Shown here: in pieces, positions 1-5,016 of the stretch
How the letters are laid out: each line of letters begins with the position of its first letter
Numbering within the stretch: the stretch's first letter is position 1
Origin: JAGQNK01 sp964573155
Lineage (GTDB): Bacteria > Patescibacteriota > Saccharimonadia > Saccharimonadales > JAGQNK01
Reading direction: 5' to 3'
Assembly (NCBI GenBank): GCA_964573155.1
Contig: CAZNIN010000021.1
Span: 1 to 9,697, forward strand
DNA length: 9,697 nucleotides
Notes under the pieces: model-generated
What the model was told of the DNA's origin: nothing
Seen by the model: the letters and a program-made list of their open reading frames with translations, nothing else
The model's database searches: none
Program-made: the position numbers and the translations under genes

Positions 1-27
1 GTAACGACTACTGCTCCTGAGAGAGAA

Positions 28-642
28 ATGCCATCATTGCCAGAAGCGCACCCAGGAAGGGTCGATGACGGCGTATTGCCTGGCCCCCACAATGAACCAG
101 GTGAGCCTGACGTACCGGGCGCTGGTCCAGAGGTTGGCGGGTCTGCTGCAAACCTAGAAATGGCTCTTACTCCAGAACAAAATGAACAGTTTCGAGCAAA
201 GGCCGTTGAACTTTCGGCTTCCATTATAGATCTCTATCAGCAAGGTATTGGTGTCGGCAATGCGATCACCGAGAACCAAGAGGCTGGAACTCAGACTCTC
301 CGCGTGGAAAACACGGATATTGACGGAAATGGACGATACCAATTCGATGTAGTCTTGCCGATGGGGTCTATGGATCCGAACCAAGTGCAGTACGTCAGAG
401 CTTCGATGAGCAAGTATGATCCGAATCAGCCAGCAGGAGGCAGTCGAGTACTCTATGACTTTGTTGCGCAGGAAGCAGACGACAAACAATGGACAGTCGA
501 AAGACACGCTGACATGGAATTTACAGTACCTGAGGTTGATGAGCCTTCGTCGGACGAAGCAATGCGTAAGTTTCAGGAAGCCTCGCTTGTCATACAGCTA
601 GGTGGCCACGGCGCGCCAATCACCTTCAACTCCGGTGAGTAA
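28..642 (+). CDS. Hypothetical protein, possibly 5'-truncated by the window
   Basis: I do not recognise this 204-residue protein. The reading frame is open back to base 1 with no stop, so translation could begin upstream of the window. The ATG at 28 has only a weak purine run (GAGAG) before it. Residues 1-43 are rich in Pro, Gly, Glu and Asp and look disordered. From about M45 (base 160, an alternative start without a clear ribosome site) the protein looks folded: a predicted helix at about 48-75, then alternating strand-like segments (TLRVENTDIDGNGRYQFDVVLP, 97-118 region) resembling a small beta-sheet domain, and an acidic stretch near 160-180. There is no signal peptide or membrane segment, so a cytoplasmic location is likely if the start is right. 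The gene lies 100 bases before another unknown gene on the same strand. It is probably a real gene, because the frame is long and its composition is protein-like. Confidence 0.6.
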   Translation: MPSLPEAHPGRVDDGVLPGPHNEPGEPDVPGAGPEVGGSAANLEMALTPEQNEQFRAKAVELSASIIDLYQQGIGVGNAITENQEAGTQTLRVENTDIDGNGRYQFDVVLPMGSMDPNQVQYVRASMSKYDPNQPAGGSRVLYDFVAQEADDKQWTVERHADMEFTVPEVDEPSSDEAMRKFQEASLVIQLGGHGAPITFNSGE

Positions 643-742
643 TTTGTTGACGAAATACCTCATACCTTTGGTTTACTGAAAGCCTTGTTGCAATAAGTTT
701 TTAGTTGCATCGGGTCTGCGGGGGTGGCATGCTATCAGTACC

Positions 743-1264
743 ATGATCCAGGGAGCGCGAACACCAGAAGCATCACCTGAATATGCAGATGATATATCCG
801 TACTGCTTTCGGGTATGGGTGTGTCCGAAGAAAGCAGAGCCACCTATCTGGATTTTCTCGAAAGCAGTAACGCCAGGATCGCCACTCCTGAAATAAAGGA
901 AGCTTCGCTCGCGCTTGGCAGGTTGTATTTTGCCAGCCTTCAAAAGAGCGGCAGCGAAGAGTACTCACATCAGGAACAGGCAATGCTAGGCTTTGTAACC
1001 GGTCAGACTATCAGGGAAGACCCGTTATCCGTCAGACGTGCCGCTTCAGAGTTCGCGGCTCATTATTACGATTCCGAACATATTCAGCACATGTGCATGC
1101 AAATGTTTGCTTCTGGCATTCGCAAACTGCGCGAACGTGCCGAGAATAATCCCAGGATCTTTGTAGCAGGACAAGAGGCGTTGGCTATAGCACGGGCAAA
1201 GCTTGGCTTGTCTCCGCCACTACCGCCGAACCCAAAGCGTCGGCGAACACATCCTAAGATCTAA
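743..1264 (+). CDS. Hypothetical mostly helical protein with basic C-terminal tail
   Basis: This 173-residue protein has no family I can name. It looks almost entirely alpha-helical (about residues 14-155), with several amphipathic stretches rich in Ala, Glu, Ser and Arg, and no signal peptide or membrane span. The last 17 residues are different: proline-rich and then strongly basic (SPPLPPNPKRRRTHPKI). Such a tail is probably disordered and could bind nucleic acid or membrane, but this is only inference. The start at 743 is the first ATG in frame; a GGGGTGG stretch lies about 15 bases before it, farther than usual for a ribosome site, so the start is uncertain. The gene is 100 bases after the previous unknown gene and 122 bases before the TasA-like gene. 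It may or may not share a transcript with either. Confidence 0.6.
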   Translation: MIQGARTPEASPEYADDISVLLSGMGVSEESRATYLDFLESSNARIATPEIKEASLALGRLYFASLQKSGSEEYSHQEQAMLGFVTGQTIREDPLSVRRAASEFAAHYYDSEHIQHMCMQMFASGIRKLRERAENNPRIFVAGQEALAIARAKLGLSPPLPPNPKRRRTHPKI

Positions 1265-1373
1265 CAAGTGCAATGTCATTTGGTTTGTACGCCCGATACG
1301 TCCACAGCTTCTTATGAGATATCTAGCTGCAGCTGCTTATCGTGCGGCTTATGCTTGGTAACGTTACATAAGT

Positions 1374-1379
1374 GGAGGG
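1374..1379 (+). promoter_or_regulatory. Ribosome binding site of the TasA-like gene
   Basis: GGAGGG lies 7 bases before ATG 1387. It decides the start: a GTG at 1372 is in the same frame but would place the ribosome site inside the coding region, so ATG 1387 is preferred. Translation from there also begins directly with a proper signal-peptide N-region (MRKIF). Confidence 0.8.
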
Positions 1380-1386
1380 TTTGCCT

Positions 1387-2096
1387 ATGAGGAAAATTTT
1401 TAATGTTAATCCCGTGCTTCGCGCCATCGGGATAATCAGTGCTGTTGCCGTGATGGTGAGCGGCGTGACATTCGCGGCGCTGCAAAATACAGCGACGTTG
1501 ACGGACAACACTATCAATAGCAATGTTGATGGGCTGCTTGTCGACAGTGACGGCGACGATACATTTGGTAGCACCGATCAGGGGTTCGCCTTCAATAACA
1601 TCACCCCTGGTGGCACATCGAGCGCCAAGGCATTTGCGCTAAAAAACGCCACTAATGGCCCGCTTGAGGTAAACGTACAAGTTACCAGTGAAGAGCCACT
1701 GCCAGCAGGGGTTGATCCAGAAGACATCAGTTTCATCTTTGACCTGCCCGGGGGTGACGACAACGATGTCGAGGCAACTTGGGGTGAAATCATCCAGACT
1801 GATGGTGTGAATCTCTTCAATAACCTCGGTGCCGGCGTTTCGACGGATTTGANNNNNNNNNNNNNNNNNNNNNNNNNNNNNNNNNNNNNNNNNNNNNNNN
1901 NNNNNNNNNNNNNNNNNNNNNNNNNNNNNNNNNNNNNNNNNNNNNNNNNNNNACTGATGGTGTGAATCTCTTCAATAACCTCGGTGCCGGCGTTTCGACG
2001 GATTTGAAGGTAAAGGTGCATCTTGACTCTTCCGTCGCTAACAATATCAGCATCACACCGTTCAACTTTACTTTTGGTACACCCAATAACGACTAG
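1387..2096 (+). CDS. TasA/camelysin-like secreted protein with SipW-type signal peptide (interrupted by an N run)
   Basis: As deposited the frame is broken by 100 N. Removing the N run and one copy of the flanking 55-base duplicate (155 bases) gives one continuous frame from ATG 1387 to TAG 2094-2096, 184 residues. Residues 1-15 form a basic N-region, 16-29 a hydrophobic core, and cleavage is likely near VTFA/A (30-31). The mature start AALQNTATLTDNTINS followed by an FNNITPGG segment and an 'LKN..NGPLEVNVQV' strand fits the SipW-cognate signal peptide and the TasA/CalY (camelysin, M73-like) fold: a beta-sandwich secreted across the membrane and often assembled into surface fibres. The mature protein is acidic, with a DSDGDDTFG stretch (53-61) that could bind calcium. 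The next gene encodes a SipW-like signal peptidase, as in the Bacillus tapA-sipW-tasA operon. The family call is good; fibre formation is inference. No catalytic residues were identified. Confidence 0.72.
1798..1852 (+). repeat. Left copy of the 55-base duplicate flanking the N run
   Basis: These 55 bases are identical to 1953-2007 on the other side of the gap. They encode TDGVNLFNNLGAGVSTDL in the frame of the TasA-like gene. Perfect identity right up to both gap edges is the pattern left when a scaffolder joins two contigs that actually overlap. Confidence 0.9.
1853..1952. other. Assembly gap, 100 N
   Basis: The run is exactly 100 N, a common placeholder for a gap of unknown size. Its flanks are identical 55-base sequences, so the real gap is probably negative (an overlap) and no sequence is missing. 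With the gap in place, the two halves of the TasA-like gene are in different frames (155 extra bases is not a multiple of three). Confidence 0.95.
1953..2007 (+). repeat. Right copy of the 55-base duplicate flanking the N run
   Basis: This is the second identical copy of 1798-1852. It continues in frame into LKVKVHLDSS and the natural C-terminus of the TasA-like protein (TAG at 2094-2096). Confidence 0.9.
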
Positions 2097-2106
2097 TCGC
2101 ATCATT

Positions 2107-2112
2107 GAGGAG
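2107..2112 (+). promoter_or_regulatory. Ribosome binding site of the signal peptidase gene
   Basis: GAGGAG lies 9 bases before ATG 2122. It supports that ATG over the in-frame ATG at residue 9 (base 2146). The site sits in the 25-base gap after the TasA-like gene, so both genes are probably translated from one message. Confidence 0.75.
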
Positions 2113-2121
2113 TGATTAGAG

Positions 2122-3240
2122 ATGGTGTTTACGAAGCGTCATATCATGAAAACCCTGAAGATTGGATTGCTACTTGTTGTGGCAATGGTCGTCATAGGGC
2201 TTGGCTTCGTGAACTTTAGCGGGCATAAGTTGCTCAGTGTACAGACTGGCAGCATGGCCCCAGCCATCAAACAAGGCGATCTTGTGAGTGTGAACCGCGT
2301 CCCCTTGGACGAGCTATCTGAAGGGGACGTCATCACATTCGTGAGCCCGGATGGTCAGCGGACGATTACGCATAGAATCGTCACATTGCTGCCAGAAGAT
2401 CCGGCCGGCAATAATGTCATAACAAAGGGTGATGCCAATGCGGCCGCCGACGCGCCCATAGAAGCATCCAGCGTAGTAGGGAAGGTCCAACGCCACGTGC
2501 CGTATGCCGGACATGTTTTGGATTTTATGTATAGTTGGCCGGGACTTATTTTGCTCATATATATTCCGGCGCTGGCGATCATTGTGTCCGAGACGCGCCG
2601 TCTCGCGGCTTATTACCGGAGTTTGCGGTATGCCTTACCGGAATGGCTTGGACGCCACACGAAGCGGTCGTTTCACGCTGGTCGTAGCGTCGCCTTTGCG
2701 GGTGCGGTTGGTTTGGCGTTGCTATCGTTTGCGCTGCCCGTGAAAGCCGCGTTGCAGCAAACCGCTCACCTGACAGGCAATACCATCACAAGCACTGGAG
2801 CGTCTGTGCCACTCCCGGAACCAGAACCAGAGCCTGCACCGAAAGTAGAAGGAGCAGTAAGCTTGCGCCGCGTGTTCATCGTCTGCGGCGAAGAACAGGA
2901 TGCGGCAGCAAGCGTACACATTATTATGTACAATTCCAGCCGACTGGATGCTGATGTTAGCGGCTGGGCGCTAAAGTCCAGCGATAAGGCAGTGTTGACG
3001 TTGCCGCCGGACTCAGTCGTTCGGGCAAATAGCACTTTTGATACCCGTCTGCCGATTCCTGAAAACATTTCGTATGCAAGCGGTACGCTGACGTTGTACA
3101 ACCAGGATGATGAACAAATATCTAAAACGACCTGGGAGCCTCAGACCCGCGGTGACCGCGAATGCCGCACTACTTCTGATCGTGATGATTCCGGCGAGGT
3201 AGATGAGAATAGTAGGGCATCGAGCGAAGACAGGAATTGA
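2122..3240 (+). CDS. sipW: SipW/archaeal-type signal peptidase I fused to a signal-segment-plus-outer-domain half
   Basis: This 372-residue protein is about twice the usual SipW length. Its N-terminal half is a family S26B signal peptidase: membrane helix at about 13-30, nucleophile S44 in the box SVQTGSMAPAIKQGD (39-53), general-base H84 in ITHRIV (the His form typical of archaeal, ER and SipW enzymes; bacterial LepB has Lys), acidic box TKGDANAAAD (D104, D110), and a second helix at 139-157. It should cleave exported precursors on the outer membrane face, with the TasA-like protein upstream as the obvious substrate. The second half is unusual. A basic loop (158-189) leads to a third hydrophobic segment (190-208) ending VKA/AALQQTAHLTGNTITS, 12 of 16 residues identical to the substrate's cleavage region. 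Then come a Pro-Glu hinge (230-240), a domain resembling a lamin-tail fold (about 243-340, with NSSRLDADVSGWAL and GTLTLYN), two lone cysteines (255, 348) that could pair, and a charged tail. The symbol refers to the N-terminal half only. Confidence 0.8.
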   Translation: MVFTKRHIMKTLKIGLLLVVAMVVIGLGFVNFSGHKLLSVQTGSMAPAIKQGDLVSVNRVPLDELSEGDVITFVSPDGQRTITHRIVTLLPEDPAGNNVITKGDANAAADAPIEASSVVGKVQRHVPYAGHVLDFMYSWPGLILLIYIPALAIIVSETRRLAAYYRSLRYALPEWLGRHTKRSFHAGRSVAFAGAVGLALLSFALPVKAALQQTAHLTGNTITSTGASVPLPEPEPEPAPKVEGAVSLRRVFIVCGEEQDAAASVHIIMYNSSRLDADVSGWALKSSDKAVLTLPPDSVVRANSTFDTRLPIPENISYASGTLTLYNQDDEQISKTTWEPQTRGDRECRTTSDRDDSGEVDENSRASSEDRN

Positions 3241-3967
3241 GCAGCATCCATAATTGGCGGAAAGCATCGGCAATTAAAGGATTAGTGATGGTTATCGCAT
3301 GGGGTTCGCTGCCGAACAATACGATAAGTAGACTAGAGCCGCTGACACTCCACTCAACGGGTGCGTTGTAGTCTTCCTGTCTGACCCACGTCCGCTGCAA
3401 ATTGCTGCGCTCATCTCCTTTGCTGGAAGTCGTGCCGGTACTGAGATCTGGCGTGATTCCGTGACGCTTCACGCCATGTCTGGCTGGCATAACTCGCAGT
3501 TCATGTAGCGTATCAAAGCCCATGACCGGAATATCGGCGCGTGAGCGGATAAAGTATATTGGCTCGAGTTGGGTGATCTGCTGGCGGTAGGCATCTGCTA
3601 CTTTGTCACCCCCGGTCACGACTTGCACTGATGGTTGGTCGGTATGGCTGTGGTAAGCGGCCAGTAGATCTTTTAGGACGGCCTTGACGGCGTCTTCGCG
3701 GGCAGTCGCGATGTTGCGCTGTTCAGCAACCAAGTTACTCAGCGCCATCGGATTATCAGGGAAGTACAAGTATTTCTTTTTAACCTCTTTGCGCATAGCA
3801 AGACCCATGTCTACCAGCTGGTCGAGTACTTTGTAGGCGTTTGACCGAGTCAACTCGAGCTCACGTGCCAGACGGGGCGGGGAGATCTTGCCATGATGAA
3901 GTAATACTGCATAGGCATGTGCTTGAGCGGGGTTAAGGCCGGTGGCAACGAGATCATTCGGGTTCAT
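3170..3967 (-). CDS. TrmB-family transcriptional regulator
   Basis: This 265-residue protein has an N-terminal winged helix-turn-helix (about 10-70): GLNPAQAHAYAVLL, then ISPPRLARELELTRSNAYKV as the recognition part, then a wing with KKKYLYF. A helical linker (about 74-110) that could mediate dimerisation follows. The C-terminal part (about 115-250) resembles the PLD-like effector domain of TrmB regulators, which in known members often sense sugars; the ligand here cannot be told. The frame is open to 4069, but M1 at 3965-3967 is preferred because the upstream residues would be encoded by promoter DNA and the helix-turn-helix starts 10 residues after it. No ribosome site precedes this ATG. 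The gene is divergent from the gene at 4122 and probably controls both itself and that gene. Its last 23 codons and stop overlap the end of the signal peptidase gene tail to tail (3170-3240). Confidence 0.85.
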   Translation of the reverse strand: MNPNDLVATGLNPAQAHAYAVLLHHGKISPPRLARELELTRSNAYKVLDQLVDMGLAMRKEVKKKYLYFPDNPMALSNLVAEQRNIATAREDAVKAVLKDLLAAYHSHTDQPSVQVVTGGDKVADAYRQQITQLEPIYFIRSRADIPVMGFDTLHELRVMPARHGVKRHGITPDLSTGTTSSKGDERSNLQRTWVRQEDYNAPVEWSVSGSSLLIVLFGSEPHAITITNPLIADAFRQLWMLLNSCLRSMPYYSHLPRRNHHDQK

Positions 3968-3973
3968 AACAGC

Positions 3974-4002
3974 AGTATAGCAGAAAATATGTAGAATGTG
4001 AA
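3974..4002 (-). promoter_or_regulatory. Promoter of the TrmB-like regulator, predicted leaderless
   Basis: Reading the minus strand, TTCACA (4002-3997; 5 of 6 bases match the -35 consensus) is followed after exactly 17 bases by TATACT (3979-3974; 5 of 6 match the -10 consensus). Counting from the -10 box puts the transcription start at about 3967, which is the A of the regulator's ATG. No Shine-Dalgarno site can therefore be present, and none is seen. Confidence 0.75.
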
Positions 4003-4015
4003 TACTCAATTCACA
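3997..4015. promoter_or_regulatory. Operator-like perfect dyad overlapping the regulator's -35 box
   Basis: TGTGAAT-N5-ATTCACA is a perfect 7-base inverted repeat, 19 bases long. On the minus strand its last six bases are the -35 box of the regulator's promoter. A dimeric winged-helix protein bound here would block RNA polymerase, so negative autoregulation is the simple reading. The assignment to the TrmB-like protein is inference from position. Confidence 0.65.
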
Positions 4016-4050
4016 AACTGTAACACAACAGATCATAGATTGTAAAAAAA

Positions 4051-4068
4051 TGTGAAATATTATTGACA
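4051..4068. promoter_or_regulatory. Second, imperfect operator-like dyad overlapping the divergent -35 box
   Basis: TGTGAAA-N4-ATTGACA resembles the dyad at 3997-4015, with one base difference in each arm and a spacer one base shorter. As in the first dyad, the last six bases (TTGACA, here on the plus strand) form the -35 box of the promoter being read. The AT-rich surroundings make a weak dyad easier to get by chance, but the matching geometry supports it. Confidence 0.45.
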
Positions 4069-4091
4069 ATAAATAATTAATTTACTATAAT
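4063..4091 (+). promoter_or_regulatory. Perfect-consensus promoter for the gene at 4122
   Basis: TTGACA (4063-4068), a 17-base spacer, and TATAAT (4086-4091) match the housekeeping sigma consensus at every position. Transcription should start near 4098, leaving a leader of about 24 bases that contains GGAAGGAG (4106-4113). This is the strongest promoter in the window and suggests the gene is highly expressed when not repressed. Confidence 0.85.
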
Positions 4092-4105
4092 GTACGCACT
4101 TTGAC

Positions 4106-4113
4106 GGAAGGAG
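4106..4113 (+). promoter_or_regulatory. Ribosome binding site that fixes the start at 4122
   Basis: GGAAGGAG ends 8 bases before ATG 4122. An in-frame TTG at 4101 would put this site inside the coding region, and a GTG at 4119 would leave only 5 bases. ATG 4122 is therefore preferred. Confidence 0.8.
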
Positions 4114-4121
4114 ATGGTGTG

Positions 4122-4970
4122 ATGAAGAGACAGGTGACATTTGAAACATTCAACCCACGGACTGAATCGGTCTACGAAATCGGTAATGGCGTCATGCGTG
4201 AAATGGCTGAGGCTTTTGAGTATGAACTGACGGCTACTCCTGATGTCGACAATCTTGGCGGTCTTATCGGGGCTGTTGGTCCGGCCAAAGAGCTGCAAGA
4301 AAATATCGGCCGTGTGCAGGAAGAACTAGGAACAGACAACGGAGCTGTCGACATCGCCCGTGATTGGGTTGAGCGCAGTGGTTTATTGGCGCCGGTCGCG
4401 CGTAGCTATATGGCACCTGAGCAGGGTATTGCTACCCAAAACTTTGATTTGGCTGTTATTTCTGGCGGTGTTAGAAACTGGATGCTGCGTCGGGCTGAAC
4501 GGCTGGTGCCAGAGTTAGATAAAGTAGGTCGGGTTTTACTAGTCGCCGGAAACCGCACCATGAAAACGACGGAAGGCCCTGATGTCGAGGAGGGCATGAC
4601 AGAAGCCGACTATATGGACGGCGTTGTTCGTAGCCTACTCACGGAGGCTGGTGTGGAGGTTGAGATGGTTCGGGTAGACTCTGGATCAGGAAATGAAGTT
4701 ATGGAAACGGCGGCAGAGCACATTGGTTCAGATGAAAGTGTTTTGGTGGCATCCAATGCTGGAGCATGGGTGCAAAATGCTGGACAGCTGCGACGAGCCA
4801 TCAGAAAAGAGTGCCCTAGGTTTGATGAAACTGGGAATCGGCTTTTTGTTGTGAGTGATTCATTCCCGCTCGGAACAGGTCAAGAGCCGACGGCTACGCA
4901 TCAAAATCCGTTTACCGCGCTTGGTCAGATTGCCAGAGGTGCACAGGAACTCGTCCGCCACCAGGATTAG
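4122..4970 (+). CDS. Conserved-looking hypothetical protein, possibly YdcF/DUF218-like
   Basis: This 282-residue protein has no signal peptide or membrane span, so it is probably cytoplasmic. Residues 1-100 look helical and match nothing I know. From 109 onward the order of motifs is Rossmann-like: strand plus glycine turn DLAVISGGVRNW (109-120), an RRAERL helix, strand GRVLLVAGNRT (136-146), a helix opening with TEADYM (160-165), strand VEVEMVRVD (178-186), a helix with GNEVMETAAEH, strand SVLVASNAGAW (206-216) and a Gln/Arg-rich helix. This resembles the arrangement in YdcF/SanA (DUF218) proteins, where a GG turn, a conserved Glu before the third helix and a late strand line the pocket, but the match is loose. 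The gene is divergent from the TrmB-like regulator and has a perfect promoter with an operator-like dyad, so it is the likely regulated target. It ends 46 bases before polA. I am sure it is a gene; the family is a guess. Confidence 0.75.
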   Translation: MKRQVTFETFNPRTESVYEIGNGVMREMAEAFEYELTATPDVDNLGGLIGAVGPAKELQENIGRVQEELGTDNGAVDIARDWVERSGLLAPVARSYMAPEQGIATQNFDLAVISGGVRNWMLRRAERLVPELDKVGRVLLVAGNRTMKTTEGPDVEEGMTEADYMDGVVRSLLTEAGVEVEMVRVDSGSGNEVMETAAEHIGSDESVLVASNAGAWVQNAGQLRRAIRKECPRFDETGNRLFVVSDSFPLGTGQEPTATHQNPFTALGQIARGAQELVRHQD

Positions 4971-5003
4971 CCAGTAGCAATATTTCTCATCTGCTCCGTA
5001 GCG

Positions 5004-5009
5004 TATACT
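5004..5009 (+). promoter_or_regulatory. Possible -10 box just before polA
   Basis: TATACT lies 7 bases before ATG 5017, which would start transcription at about 5016-5017 and give a leaderless or nearly leaderless polA message. There is no Shine-Dalgarno site in the 46-base gap, which agrees with that. No good -35 box is seen 15-19 bases upstream, so this is weaker than the regulator's promoter. Read-through from 4063-4091 could also supply polA. Confidence 0.4.
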
Positions 5010-5016
5010 AATAGTT

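Noticed and set aside
154..507. Minus-strand open frame of 117 codons opposite the first gene
   Set aside because: Cys-, Ile- and Leu-rich composition with no start signal; it looks like a shadow of the plus-strand gene.
647..677. Promoter TTGACG-N19-TTTACT before the gene at 743
   Set aside because: The spacer is 19 bases and the -10 box matches only 4 of 6 positions, too weak to call.
1211..1261. Nuclear-localisation-like PKRRR tail suggesting an effector that enters a host nucleus
   Set aside because: Short basic tails are common in nucleic-acid-binding proteins and there is no secretion signal.
1325..1367. Palindromes AGCTGCAGCT (1325-1334) and GTAACGTTAC (1358-1367) before the TasA-like gene as operators
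   Set aside because: They are single 10-base palindromes with no convincing promoter boxes nearby and no second copy. Only weak partial -10 matches (TATGCT at 1350-1355) were seen, so no feature was called.
1798..2007. 55-base direct repeat as an attachment site or phase-variable tandem repeat
   Set aside because: The copies abut a 100-N placeholder and collapse into one perfect frame, so a contig overlap explains them more simply.
3968..4069. N-terminal extension of the TrmB-like protein starting at 4069
   Set aside because: The extra 34 residues are encoded by the promoter and operator DNA, and the winged helix begins just after the internal ATG at 3967.
4070..4084. TAAAT-N5-ATTTA inverted repeat inside the spacer of the 4063-4091 promoter
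   Set aside because: It is very AT-rich with short arms; chance is a sufficient explanation.
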